Positions 1 through 8,583 of a DNA stretch of 64,000 bases are shown in pieces (position 1 is the first letter of the stretch; each line of letters begins with the position of its first letter). A model generated the notes under the pieces. That model saw only the letters and a program-made list of their open reading frames with translations, made no database searches and had not been told where the DNA came from. The DNA is from Streptomyces sporangiiformans. Lineage in GTDB: Bacteria; Actinomycetota; Actinomycetes; Streptomycetales; Streptomycetaceae. A program made the position numbers and the translations under genes. Where the stretch lies: assembly GCF_005768555.2 (NCBI RefSeq), contig NZ_VCHX02000109.1, positions 1 through 64,000 of the forward strand, in the 5' to 3' direction.

Positions 1-497
1 GGGACGCCGCGCGCGTCCCGGTCCGCGGGCTCACTGTCCTGTACGACGCCGAGTGCTCGCTCTGCACGTTCCTGCGCGACTGGCTCGTACGGCAGCGGCA
101 GTTGGTGCCCCTCGAACTGGTTCCGGCCGGGTCGCAGGCCGCCCGGCGCCGCTATCCCGGGCTCGACCACGGGGCCACCCTCGACGAGATCACCGTCGTC
201 GGCGACGCGGGCCAGGTCTACCGGGGCGCCGCGGCCTGGATCGTCACCCTGTGGGCGCTCTCCGAGCACCGTCCGACAGCCCATCGGCTGAGCACTCCGG
301 CCGGGGCGAGGCTGGCGCGGGGCGTGGTGCTCGCCGCCGCGAAGTGGCGCGGCGCCCAGTGGCGTGAGGGCCGGCGGAGCGGGGCCCGGTGGGGCGGCCG
401 CACCTACAGCCGTGGCGACGGGTGGGTGTACGACCCGAGCTGGGGCTGGGTCTACAACGCCCCCGGCTGCCACAACGGCGCCTGTTCCACTGGTTAG
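1..497 (+). CDS. DUF393 (DCC family) thiol-disulfide oxidoreductase-like protein, 5' partial
   Basis: The reading frame is open from the left edge, so the start lies outside the window. The visible part begins with a YDAECSLC motif (bases 42-65), the CxxC-type signature of DUF393/YuxK proteins, followed by an alpha/beta region and a WIVTLWAL segment. The family is a small thioredoxin-like group of unknown substrate. The C-terminus is unusual: an aromatic, glycine-rich tail (GWVYDPSWGWVYN) and a final stretch with two cysteines (GCHNGAC). A TetR gene begins 11 bases after the stop, so the two are probably cotranscribed. Family assignment is confident; function is not known. Confidence 0.8.
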   Translation, partial: DAARVPVRGLTVLYDAECSLCTFLRDWLVRQRQLVPLELVPAGSQAARRRYPGLDHGATLDEITVVGDAGQVYRGAAAWIVTLWALSEHRPTAHRLSTPAGARLARGVVLAAAKWRGAQWREGRRSGARWGGRTYSRGDGWVYDPSWGWVYNAPGCHNGACSTG

Positions 498-508
498 GCT
501 CTGTTCCC

Positions 509-1342
509 GTGCCAGCAGCGAAAGACAGCAGTGCGAGCCAGGACGGCCCCGCCGAGTCGCGTACCCCCGCGAAGAGCGAGCAGACCCGGGCCCTGATCCT
601 GGAGACGGCGATGCGCCTGTTCCAGGAGCGGGGTTACGACAAGACGACGATGCGGGCCATCGCCAAGGAAGCCGGGGTGTCCGTCGGCAACGCGTACTAC
701 TACTTCGCCGGCAAGGAGCATCTGATCCAGGGCTTCTACGACCGGATGGCCGCCGAGCACCGGGTGGCCGTCCGGACGGTCCTGGACCGGGAGACCGACT
801 TGGAAGCCCGGATCGCCGGGGTGTTGAAGGCGTGGCTGGACGTGGCGACGCCGTACCACGAGTTCGCGGTGCAGTTCTTCAAGAACGCCGCCGACCCGGA
901 CAGCCCGCTCAGCCCGTTCTCGCCCGAGTCGGAACACGCGCGCACCGAGGCCATCGGAGTCTGCCGCGAGGTGCTCGTGGGCTCCAAGGCGAAGGTGCCG
1001 GAGGAACTGCGGGACGTCCTGCCGGAGTTGCTGTGGCTCTCCCAGATGGGGCTCGTCCTGTACTGGATCTTCGACCGCACCGAGGGCCGCGAGCGCAGCT
1101 ACCGCCTCGCCGAACGCGGCGCCCGCCTCACCGCCCTGGGCGTCTCCCTGGCCCGTTTCCGCGTGCTGCGCCCGCTGGTTCGCGAGGTGCATGACCTCTT
1201 CACGGACTTCCTGCCGGGGATGACGAAAGCCTTCCCCGACCCGGCGGCGTCGTCCCAGGACAAGAGTCAGAGCAAGGACAAGGACAAGAGCAAGGACAAG
1301 GGCAGGGTCAGGGGCAGGCGCTTCGGCGCACGTGAGGAGTAG
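509..1342 (+). CDS. TetR family transcriptional regulator
   Basis: This 277-residue protein has an N-terminal TetR helix-turn-helix at about residues 24-70 (LILETAMRLFQERGYDKTT, then the recognition-helix region GVSVGNAYYYF). A helical ligand and dimer domain follows. The GTG at 509 is chosen because the longer frame runs back into the upstream gene and the TetR fold begins shortly after this start. The last 30 residues are a Lys/Asp/Ser low-complexity tail (repeated KDK and SKD units). It probably represses a nearby gene; the upstream DUF393 gene is the closest candidate, while the convergent MMPL exporter has its promoter 2.5 kb away. The ligand is unknown. Confidence 0.88.
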   Translation: MPAAKDSSASQDGPAESRTPAKSEQTRALILETAMRLFQERGYDKTTMRAIAKEAGVSVGNAYYYFAGKEHLIQGFYDRMAAEHRVAVRTVLDRETDLEARIAGVLKAWLDVATPYHEFAVQFFKNAADPDSPLSPFSPESEHARTEAIGVCREVLVGSKAKVPEELRDVLPELLWLSQMGLVLYWIFDRTEGRERSYRLAERGARLTALGVSLARFRVLRPLVREVHDLFTDFLPGMTKAFPDPAASSQDKSQSKDKDKSKDKGRVRGRRFGAREE

Positions 1343-1379
1343 CGCCTGGGCGCGCGAGGAGTGCGCAAGGGCTAGCGCG

Positions 1380-1410
1380 AGGGGCGCCCGCCTCCGCGGC
1401 GGGCGCCCCT
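1380..1410. terminator. bidirectional intrinsic terminator
   Basis: A perfect 13-bp inverted repeat (AGGGGCGCCCGCC and its complement) with a 5-base loop lies between the convergent TetR and MMPL genes. There is no U-tract, as is usual for Streptomyces terminators. It can serve both strands. Confidence 0.8.
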
Positions 1411-1425
1411 CTCACCGACTGCCCC

Positions 1426-3921
1426 TCAGTTCACCGCGTCCACCTCATCCGCCTCGAGCTCCACGTCGTACACCAGCGGCTCGTCGGACACGGACACCTG
1501 CCCCGCGCGGGCGGCGTACGAAGGAGCCGTCACCGTGAGCATGTACGTCCCCGGGAACGGCACCGCGACGATGTAGGAGCCGTCGGCCAGCGACGTCACA
1601 CGGTCCAGCCGGCGGCCTCCCTGGGAGAGCAGGTTCAGCACGGCACCCTCGACCGGCTGCCCGTCCGCGCCGCGGACGAAGCCGTGGACCACCGAGCTGC
1701 CCGCCTCCCCGCCCTTGCCGAGAGGCACGCGCGCGTGGGCGCCGCCGTCCGGCACGCGCGCGTGCGGCACGTCCGTGCGTGCCTCCGCTTCCTCTTCCTC
1801 CCGTTCCTCCCCTTCCTCCCTGGGCTCCACCGCCAGATGGGGCAGCCGCTTCTCCAGCCACCCGGGCAGCCACCAGTTGGAGTTCCCCAGGAGGTGCATC
1901 GCGGCCGGCACCAGCGCCGTACGGAGGATGAACGCGTCCAGAGCGACCGCCGCGGCGAGGCCGATGCCCGCCATCGCGGCTTCGGGGTCGCCGCTCAGCA
2001 CGAAGGCGAGGAAGACGCAGACCATGATCAGAGCGGCGCTGTTGATGACGCGGCTGGTCTCGGCGAGGCCCACGCGCACGGCGCGCGCGTTGTCCCGCGT
2101 GTGTACCCACTCCTCGTGCATCCGGCTCACCAGGAACACCTGGTAGTCCATCGACAGCCCGAAGAGCAGCGACAGCATGATGACCGGCAGGTAGGCGTTG
2201 ATCGGCCCCTCCTTGCCGAGGCCGAACAGATCCAGGCCCCAGCCGTACTGGAAGACCGCGACGAGTACGCCGAACGAGGCCGCGGCCGCGACCAGGTTCA
2301 TCACCGCGGCCGTCAACGGCACCACGAGGGAGCGGAAAGCGACCAGCAGGAGCAGGAAGCCGAGTCCGATGATCGCCGCGATGAAGTACGGCAACCGGTC
2401 TCCGGTCACGGTCGCGAAGTCCTTGGACACGGCCGTCACACCGCCGACATGGGCAGGCGCACCGGCGTCCGGGATCACCTCGTCCCGCAGGGTGTCGATG
2501 AGCCGGTCCGTCTGCTCGGACTGCGGTGAGGTGGTGGGCACGACCTGGATCACCGTGACGCCCCGGGCGGTCGGAGCCGCCGCGACCTGCGCGACGCCCT
2601 CGGTCGACCGGATGCGCGAGACGAGTCCATCGGCGTCGCCGCCGTCCGTGACCACCTGGAGCGGGCCGTTGAAGCCGGGCCCGAAACCCTCGGCGAGCAG
2701 GTCGTACGCCTGCCGGGTCGTCGACGACGCCTCGTGGTTGCCCTGGTCGGTGGCGCCGAGGCGCAGCGACAGCACGGGGAGCGCGAGCACGGCCATCACC
2801 ACGACCGCGAGGGTGGCGATCGAGCGCGGGCGCCTTTGGACGTTCGAGGACCAGCGCACCGCGAGACCGCTCGCCTGCTCCCGTTCCGGCCCCGTGGCGG
2901 CGAGCCTGCGCCGCTGCCGGCGGCTGAGCACCCGAGTGCCGAGGAGGCCGAGCAGCGCGGGCAGCAGGGTGACCGCCGCGAGCACGCTCAGTACGACGGT
3001 GAGCGAGGTACCGATGACCACACCGTTCAGGAAACGCAGGTTCATCACGAGCATCCCGGCGAGCGCGATGCACACCGTGCCGCCCGCGAACAGCACCGCC
3101 CGGCCGGAGGTGTTGAGGGCCGCGACCGCCGCCTCCTCCGGCTTCATGCCCCGCAGGATGCTGCGCCGGTGCCGGGTGACGATGAACAGCGCGTAGTCGA
3201 TGCCGACGCCGAGTCCGATCAGCGTGGCGAGCAGTGAGGCGAGTTCGGGGACGTTCGTGACATGGCTGAGCAGCTGGGTGGAGAGCAGCCCGGTGCCGAC
3301 GCCGAAGACCGCGATGACGATCGGCACCAGCATCGCGAAGAGCGATCCGAAGGCCAGGAACAGGACGACCGCCGCCGCCGCGATGCCGACCAGCTCGGCG
3401 GTGCCGGTGGGCGGCTCCTGGATGCGTGTGATCGCCTGGCCGCCCAACTCGACCTGCAGACCGCCCCGTTGCGCGTCCTGTGCCGTGTCGACGACGTCCT
3501 GCACCAGTTCCTTGGGTACGGAGTTCGCCTGCTCGGCGAAGGTGACCTGGGCGTAGGCGATCTTCCCGTTCTCGCTGATCTGGGCCCCGCCCCGCGCGGT
3601 GTACGGGTTGGTGACCTCGCCCACGCCCTTCATCTCGCCGATCGCGGCGAGCGCCGGCTCGATCCGGGAGCGTACGGACTCGTCCCGTACGGTTCCGTCG
3701 TCGACCTTCCACACCACCGTGTCGGTGTCGCCCGACCTCTCGGGAAAGGCCTTCTTCATCAGGTCGTACGCGCGCGTGGAGTCCGTGTTCGGAAGGGAGA
3801 AGGTGTCCGCGTAGTTCGTGCCCGCGGTGGATCCCGCGAAGCCCAGCCCGAACAGCGCCCCCAGCCACAGCAACAGGACCACCAGCCGGTGCCGATAGCA
3901 CCACCGTGCCAATGTCGTCAC
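1426..3921 (-). CDS. MMPL/RND family transporter with C-terminal carboxypeptidase-regulatory-like domain
   Basis: This 831-residue membrane protein has the MMPL layout: an N-terminal transmembrane segment, a large extracytoplasmic loop, a block of about five segments containing GVGIDYALF, then a second loop and a second block with GLSMDYQVFLVSR. The two Asp-Tyr motifs mark the proton-relay helices of the family. MMPL proteins export lipids, siderophores or drugs. After the usual end there is a charged Glu/Arg linker and an extra domain of about 90 residues (HGFVRGADGQPVEGAVL through GTYMLTVTAPSYA) that resembles the carboxypeptidase regulatory-like (Cna-B type) beta-sandwich. That module is not standard for MMPL proteins. 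The gene is divergent from a two-component system at 4084, which may control it. Confidence 0.9.
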   Translation of the reverse strand: MTTLARWCYRHRLVVLLLWLGALFGLGFAGSTAGTNYADTFSLPNTDSTRAYDLMKKAFPERSGDTDTVVWKVDDGTVRDESVRSRIEPALAAIGEMKGVGEVTNPYTARGGAQISENGKIAYAQVTFAEQANSVPKELVQDVVDTAQDAQRGGLQVELGGQAITRIQEPPTGTAELVGIAAAAVVLFLAFGSLFAMLVPIVIAVFGVGTGLLSTQLLSHVTNVPELASLLATLIGLGVGIDYALFIVTRHRRSILRGMKPEEAAVAALNTSGRAVLFAGGTVCIALAGMLVMNLRFLNGVVIGTSLTVVLSVLAAVTLLPALLGLLGTRVLSRRQRRRLAATGPEREQASGLAVRWSSNVQRRPRSIATLAVVVMAVLALPVLSLRLGATDQGNHEASSTTRQAYDLLAEGFGPGFNGPLQVVTDGGDADGLVSRIRSTEGVAQVAAAPTARGVTVIQVVPTTSPQSEQTDRLIDTLRDEVIPDAGAPAHVGGVTAVSKDFATVTGDRLPYFIAAIIGLGFLLLLVAFRSLVVPLTAAVMNLVAAAASFGVLVAVFQYGWGLDLFGLGKEGPINAYLPVIMLSLLFGLSMDYQVFLVSRMHEEWVHTRDNARAVRVGLAETSRVINSAALIMVCVFLAFVLSGDPEAAMAGIGLAAAVALDAFILRTALVPAAMHLLGNSNWWLPGWLEKRLPHLAVEPREEGEEREEEEAEARTDVPHARVPDGGAHARVPLGKGGEAGSSVVHGFVRGADGQPVEGAVLNLLSQGGRRLDRVTSLADGSYIVAVPFPGTYMLTVTAPSYAARAGQVSVSDEPLVYDVELEADEVDAVN

Positions 3922-4083
3922 GCCTCAACGCTCCTTAGTCGGTCCGTCGGTCGGTCCCCCCAGGTCCTGCGGCTCAGCATCGGGGGCACCGCACGGGCGT
4001 GGACACGGCACGGCCATGACTCTCAAGGAACTCCAATGCGAAGGGCAGCCCCAACGGCCACTGCCCGCGCCGATACTGGGGCC

Positions 4084-4773
4084 ATGACCGCTCACGAAGG
4101 AGCCACGGTCCTGGTGGTCGAGGACGAGCCGAGCATCGCGGACGTCCTCGCCATCGCCCTGCGCTACCACCGCTTCGAGGTGATGACGGCGGGCACCGTC
4201 CGCCAGGCGCTGACGCTCGCCGAGCGCACGCGCCCCGACGCAGCGCTCCTCGACGTGATGCTGCCGGACGGCGACGGCCGGACGCTCGGCCGCGAACTGC
4301 GCGTCGGGCGACCGGATCTGGCCCTGGTGTTCCTGACCGCGCGGGACGCGCCCGCGGAGATCGTCGGCGCGCTCGGCTTCGGCGACGACTACATCACCAA
4401 GCCGTTCAACATCGACGAGGTCGTCGCCCGGATCACCGCGGTCCTGCGCCGTACGCGATCCGACGACGTCCTCCCCCAGCGGCCGCCCCTGCGCTACGGC
4501 GACCTGGAGCTGGACGAGACGACGTACTCGGTGCGCCGCGCGGGCCGCACGGTGGAGCTCACCCCGACCGAGTACGCGCTGCTGCGTTTCCTGGTGCGCA
4601 ACGGCGGGCGGATCGTGCCCAAGGAGCAACTCCTGCGCCACGTCTGGCAGTACGAGCACTCGGCCGAGTCGACCGTCGTGGAGACCTACATCAGCTATCT
4701 GCGGCGCAAGCTCGACGCTCTCGGCGCGCCCGTGATCACGACCCGCCGGGGTGTGGGGTACGGGCTCGCATGA
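4084..4773 (+). CDS. OmpR/PhoB family response regulator
   Basis: This 229-residue protein has a receiver domain (VVEDEPSIADV acidic pocket, phospho-acceptor Asp57 in LLDVMLPDGDG, conserved Lys106 in DDYITKPF). A winged-helix DNA-binding domain follows (LTPTEYALLRFLVRNGG, and ETYISYLRRKLD in the recognition helix region). The ATG at 4084 is used because the longer frame runs through the promoter gap. The stop overlaps the histidine kinase start by 4 bases (ATGA), so the pair is translationally coupled. The neighbouring divergent MMPL exporter is the obvious candidate target, but this is inferred from position only. Confidence 0.94.
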   Translation: MTAHEGATVLVVEDEPSIADVLAIALRYHRFEVMTAGTVRQALTLAERTRPDAALLDVMLPDGDGRTLGRELRVGRPDLALVFLTARDAPAEIVGALGFGDDYITKPFNIDEVVARITAVLRRTRSDDVLPQRPPLRYGDLELDETTYSVRRAGRTVELTPTEYALLRFLVRNGGRIVPKEQLLRHVWQYEHSAESTVVETYISYLRRKLDALGAPVITTRRGVGYGLA

Positions 4774-6224
4774 GCATCCGCCACCGTCACCGCCATGGCA
4801 TCCACTCGCTGCGCGGCGGGCTGGCACTGGCGAACGTGGCCCTGCTGGCGCTCGGCATCGTCGTGGCGACCGCGGTGAGCCTGATGGGCATGCGCGTCTA
4901 CCTGCTCGACGGCATCGACACGGATCTGACCCGGACCCGCGACTCGATCGGCGGCACCCGGCTCACCATCGAGCAGATCGACTCGCTGAGCGCGCTGACG
5001 GCGCTGAGCGACAAGTTCGCGTCGGAGTCCTCCGGCCGCGATGCCGACGCGCCGGCACGGGACGCCGTCTTCGCGGCGCTGGACGCTCGGGGACGCCCGC
5101 TGACCCTCGGCAGTTTCGCGCCGACCGACGACCAGCGCGCGCTCGCCGCCGCCGTGGACGACCCGGCCGCCCTCGCCGCCGACGAGGAACCGCACGACGT
5201 CACGGTCAAGGGCACCCCGTTCCGGGTCACCGCGGCGTCCCTGGCCGACGGCACCACGGTGCTGATGGCCACGTCGACCGGCTCCGTGCACGAGGTCATC
5301 AGCAAGGCACTCAAGCTCGACCTCGCCGTCGGCACCCTGCTGCTCGCGCTGCTCGCCGTACTGACGATGATCAGTGTGAGCCGACGGATGCGCCCCCTGG
5401 AGGACATGGTGGAGACCTCGTCGGCGATCGCCGAGGGGGATCTGACCCGCCGCGTGCCCTCCAGCCGGCACCCGACCGAGGAGGTCGAGCAGTTGCGGCT
5501 CGCCCTCAACTCGATGCTGCACCAGGTCGAATCGGCGTACCGCACGCGCGAGCGCAGCGCGGCCCAGCTGCGCCGCTTCGTCGGCGACGCCTCGCACGAG
5601 CTGCGTACGCCGCTGTCGGCGATCCGCGGCTATCTCCAGCTGTACGACAAGGGAATGCTGAGCGATCCGGCCGAACGCAAGCGGGCCTGGGACCGGATGA
5701 ACGGGGAGGTCGACCGCATGGGCCGGCTCGTCGACGAGCTGCTCACCCTGGCGCGCCTCGACCAGCAGCCCGAACTGCGCTTCAAGAACGTCGACTTGAG
5801 CCGTCTCGTCCGGGACGCGGCCGAGGACCTGCGGGCCCAGCAGCCCGACCGCCCGGTCTCGGTGGACGCCGACGGTGCCCTTCTCGTGCACGCCGACGAG
5901 TCGGGGCTGCGTCAGGTCCTGGGCAATCTCGTGGGGAACATACGGACGCACACGCCCGCCGACGTGCCGGTCACCCTCGGTCTGGGACGCCAGGACGGGA
6001 CCGTACGACTGTGTGTCGCGGACGAGGGCCCCGGGCTGGCGGAGGAGGACGCGGCGCGGATCTTCGACCGGTTCTTCCGGACGGGCGGCGGCGCGGGCAG
6101 CGGTCTGGGAATGGCGATCGTGCAGGGCGTGGTGGCCGCGCACGGGGGCGAGGTGGCGGTGCGGACGGCTCCGGGCAAGGGGCTGGCGGTGACGGTGACG
6201 CTGCCGACGCGGACGTACGACTGA
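4770..6224 (+). CDS. sensor histidine kinase (HAMP, HisKA, HATPase)
   Basis: This 484-residue membrane kinase has a first transmembrane segment near residues 15-37, an extracytoplasmic sensor region of about 140 residues and a second segment near 185-205. A HAMP linker (RRMRPLEDMVETSSAIAEG) and the HisKA phosphoacceptor His276 in GDASHELRTPLSAIRGY follow. The HATPase domain has N box (NLVGNIRTH), G1 (DEGPGL) and G2 (GSGLGMAIV) motifs. All catalytic motifs look intact, so it is probably active. It partners the response regulator whose stop it overlaps. The stimulus is not visible, although the outer domain suggests an envelope signal. Confidence 0.94.
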   Translation: MSIRHRHRHGIHSLRGGLALANVALLALGIVVATAVSLMGMRVYLLDGIDTDLTRTRDSIGGTRLTIEQIDSLSALTALSDKFASESSGRDADAPARDAVFAALDARGRPLTLGSFAPTDDQRALAAAVDDPAALAADEEPHDVTVKGTPFRVTAASLADGTTVLMATSTGSVHEVISKALKLDLAVGTLLLALLAVLTMISVSRRMRPLEDMVETSSAIAEGDLTRRVPSSRHPTEEVEQLRLALNSMLHQVESAYRTRERSAAQLRRFVGDASHELRTPLSAIRGYLQLYDKGMLSDPAERKRAWDRMNGEVDRMGRLVDELLTLARLDQQPELRFKNVDLSRLVRDAAEDLRAQQPDRPVSVDADGALLVHADESGLRQVLGNLVGNIRTHTPADVPVTLGLGRQDGTVRLCVADEGPGLAEEDAARIFDRFFRTGGGAGSGLGMAIVQGVVAAHGGEVAVRTAPGKGLAVTVTLPTRTYD

Positions 6225-6242
6225 CGGTCCGGCCTCCGGTGG

Positions 6243-6653
6243 CTAGCCCGCCGGCACGAGCGCCCACACGGTCTTGCCCTCTCTGCCCCGGCCCCACACG
6301 CCCCAGGCCGCCGTGAGGTGCTCGACGAGGTGCAGGCCGCGCCCGGACTCCGCCCCCTCCTCTCCGGCATCCTCGGTCGGCCGCGGGCTCGGCTGGACGG
6401 AACTCGCGTCGGAGACCTCGATGAAGCACGAGCCGTCGGCGAGCGCGGTCACCGCGACCTCGAACTCCCGCTCCTGGGGCTGTCCGTGACGTACCACGTT
6501 CGTCGCCAGCTCGGAGACGAGCAGGACGGCGTCCTCGAGCGCCGTTCCGTCCCGTCTGTGCCCCCAGTCCGCCAGATGGTCCCGCACCCGGCGCCGGGCG
6601 ACCGCTACGGAGGCCGGATGCCGGGGCAGGCGGAAGGCGTTGCGTCTCAACAC
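6243..6653 (-). CDS. RsbW-like ATP-binding regulatory protein (HATPase_c_2)
   Basis: This 136-residue soluble protein is a stand-alone GHKL ATPase of the anti-sigma/serine kinase type, a very expanded family in Streptomyces. An N-box-like segment LLVSELATNVVRHG and a G1-like SDASSVQPSPRP are visible, with ESGRGLHLVEHLTAAWGV as the glycine-rich lid. The start is the GTG at 6653, preceded by a GGGGGAG ribosome site; a longer frame to 6734 has no good site. Relatives phosphorylate or sequester partners such as anti-anti-sigma factors. No partner gene is adjacent, and it converges on the histidine kinase. Confidence 0.85.
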   Translation of the reverse strand: MLRRNAFRLPRHPASVAVARRRVRDHLADWGHRRDGTALEDAVLLVSELATNVVRHGQPQEREFEVAVTALADGSCFIEVSDASSVQPSPRPTEDAGEEGAESGRGLHLVEHLTAAWGVWGRGREGKTVWALVPAG

Positions 6654-6888
6654 GTTTGCTCCCCCTCCAGCACACGCCTCCGTCACATCATGCTGGGTGG
6701 AGTGAACGCACCGCATCACGCCTGCAATCGTCAACCCCGCGTGAACGCGTCAATTCCAGAAGGGGCCTCACGGCCGGGAAAGGCGCCGATACCGTCACAA
6801 GTCGACCGCCGTACGGCTCCGTGCACCCCGTGCCGACTGGCCGGAATCCACCGGCGACGGCGCGGTGCGGTGCGGCCGAGACCTTGCC

Positions 6889-8235
6889 TCAGGCCTGCCG
6901 GGAGGCCAGCTGTACGACCGTGATGTCGGACGGTGCGCCCACGCGCGTGGGCGGGCCCCAGGCGCCCGCGCCACGGGTGACGTACAGCTGGGTGTCGCCG
7001 TAGCGCTCCAGGCCCGCCAGGGTCGGGTTGGCGAGTTCCGCGATGAAGTTGCCGGGCCAGAGCTGGCCGCCGTGGGTGTGGCCGGAGAGCTGGAGGTCCA
7101 CGCCGTGGTCCACGGCCTCGTGGATCTGCACGGGCTGGTGGGCGAGCAGCACGCACGCGCGGGCCCGGTCCCGGTCGCCCAGCGCCTTCGCGAAGTCGGG
7201 CCCCTGTCCCTCGTCCTCGCCCGCCACGTCGTTGACGCCGGCGAGGTCGAAGCCGGCCAGCTCGGTCCGCGCGTTCTCCAGCGGCCTCAGGCCCAGTTCG
7301 CGTACGTGCTCGACCCACTGCTCGGCACCGGAGAAGTACTCGTGATTGCCGGTGACGAAGTACGCCCCGTGCCGCGCCCGCAGTTGAGCGAGCGGTGCGG
7401 CGGCGGGCCCCAGGTCCTTCACCGTGCCGTCGACGAGATCGCCGACGACCGCGATGAGGTCGGGCTGGGTCGAGTTGACGGTGTCGACGACCTTCTGGGC
7501 GAACCCGGGCCCGAGCAACGGCCCCAGGTGAACATCACTGACCACAGCGATCCGGAATCCGTGCGCGGACCGCGGCAATTTGGCCAGCGGCACGGTCACC
7601 CGCTTCACCTTCGGCCCCCGCAGTACCCCGTACGTCCCGTATCCGACCGTCCCCAGAGCGGCGGCCGCGGCGGCCCCGCCCACGACACGTGACACGAAGA
7701 GACGCCGCGAGGGACCACTGGGCGTGGTCGGCGGTCCGTCGGAAGACGCCGCGGCCTCCGAAACGCCGTCGGAGGCCCCGGCATTGCCCGCATCGGCGTC
7801 AGGCGCCGCGGGATCCTGTGGATCGCCGTCGGGTGTGCCCGCGGCCCCCGCGCCCACTGCGGCGGGCGCGGCGATCTCCACCGATCCGCGATCGTCCAGT
7901 GTCCTGGGCACCGCACGCCGCTCGAGGACCCGCCGCAGAACCGGCCGCACGACCTCCCCCACCAGCACGCCCAGCAAGAGGTAGATCGTCAGCGCCATCC
8001 ACAGGAAGCCCGGCCAGCCCAGCAGCTGCTGGAGCCAGAACGGCGCGCCCGCCCGCTCGGTGGCGATCGCCGCGAACATGATCAGCGGCCCGGCGACGAA
8101 CACCACCGTGCCCGCACGCCGGGCGAGTCCTCGCCGGGCCGTCGTGTCGCGCACCAGACGACGCCACACGTACCAGTGCATTCCGCCGAAGACGGCCAGG
8201 ACGGCCACGGCGACCAGAAGAAAGACGATGACCAC
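6889..8235 (-). CDS. membrane-anchored metallophosphoesterase
   Basis: This 448-residue protein starts at the GTG at 8235, where a hydrophobic N-terminus begins (VIVFLLVAVAVLAVFGG). There are about four N-terminal membrane helices, an Ala/Pro-rich linker, and a further helix after a twin-Arg-like RRLFVSRVVGG stretch. The C-terminal calcineurin-like phosphoesterase domain carries the full metal-ligand set: VVSDVHLG, VVGDLVDG, TGNHE and LSGHTHGGQ. Family members hydrolyse phosphodiesters or phospholipid-type substrates at the membrane; the substrate here is unknown. A small membrane protein gene lies just upstream on the same strand. Confidence 0.9.
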   Translation of the reverse strand: MVIVFLLVAVAVLAVFGGMHWYVWRRLVRDTTARRGLARRAGTVVFVAGPLIMFAAIATERAGAPFWLQQLLGWPGFLWMALTIYLLLGVLVGEVVRPVLRRVLERRAVPRTLDDRGSVEIAAPAAVGAGAAGTPDGDPQDPAAPDADAGNAGASDGVSEAAASSDGPPTTPSGPSRRLFVSRVVGGAAAAAALGTVGYGTYGVLRGPKVKRVTVPLAKLPRSAHGFRIAVVSDVHLGPLLGPGFAQKVVDTVNSTQPDLIAVVGDLVDGTVKDLGPAAAPLAQLRARHGAYFVTGNHEYFSGAEQWVEHVRELGLRPLENARTELAGFDLAGVNDVAGEDEGQGPDFAKALGDRDRARACVLLAHQPVQIHEAVDHGVDLQLSGHTHGGQLWPGNFIAELANPTLAGLERYGDTQLYVTRGAGAWGPPTRVGAPSDITVVQLASRQA

Positions 8236-8249
8236 GCGGTGGCTCCCCG

Positions 8250-8492
8250 TTATGACAAGTGGCGCATGGCGCGAATACCGCGCAACCCGATGACCCCGAT
8301 GACCGTCCCAAGGACAAAGGAGACAACGGCGAGCGTCAGGTGCACCCAGAAGTACCCGGTCGGATCGCCCGCGTCGTCGAACGCGAGCCCGCTCCCGTCC
8401 TTCCACAGGTTCTTGACGAAAGTGATCCAGATGACCCAGCTCCACACCCCGAAGGCGAGCAGGAACCAGGACACGGGACGGCTGAGCTTCAT
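8250..8492 (-). CDS. conserved small membrane protein (SCO4848-like)
   Basis: This 80-residue protein has two transmembrane helices (SWFLLAFGVWSWVIWITFV and FWVHLTLAVVSFVLGTVIGV) separated by a short polar loop, and ends in a basic tail. The frame continues upstream, but the ATG at 8492 fits the small, conserved family I remember beside the D-Ala-D-Ala carboxypeptidase gene in Streptomyces. It ends 15 bases before the start of the metallophosphoesterase gene, so the two probably form an operon. No function is known. Confidence 0.8.
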   Translation of the reverse strand: MKLSRPVSWFLLAFGVWSWVIWITFVKNLWKDGSGLAFDDAGDPTGYFWVHLTLAVVSFVLGTVIGVIGLRGIRAMRHLS

Positions 8493-8583
8493 ACGTTCAG
8501 TATCGCTGCCGTCGATCGGGCTCCGCCTCCGGGGTGGAGAGGGCGATGGGACTTCCCGGTCGGAGCCATGTACGTTCTCGACC

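Noticed and set aside
1445..3928. 827-codon minus-strand frame overlapping the MMPL gene
   Set aside because: Same strand but another frame of a well-supported gene; Arg/Gly/Ala-rich with no domain.
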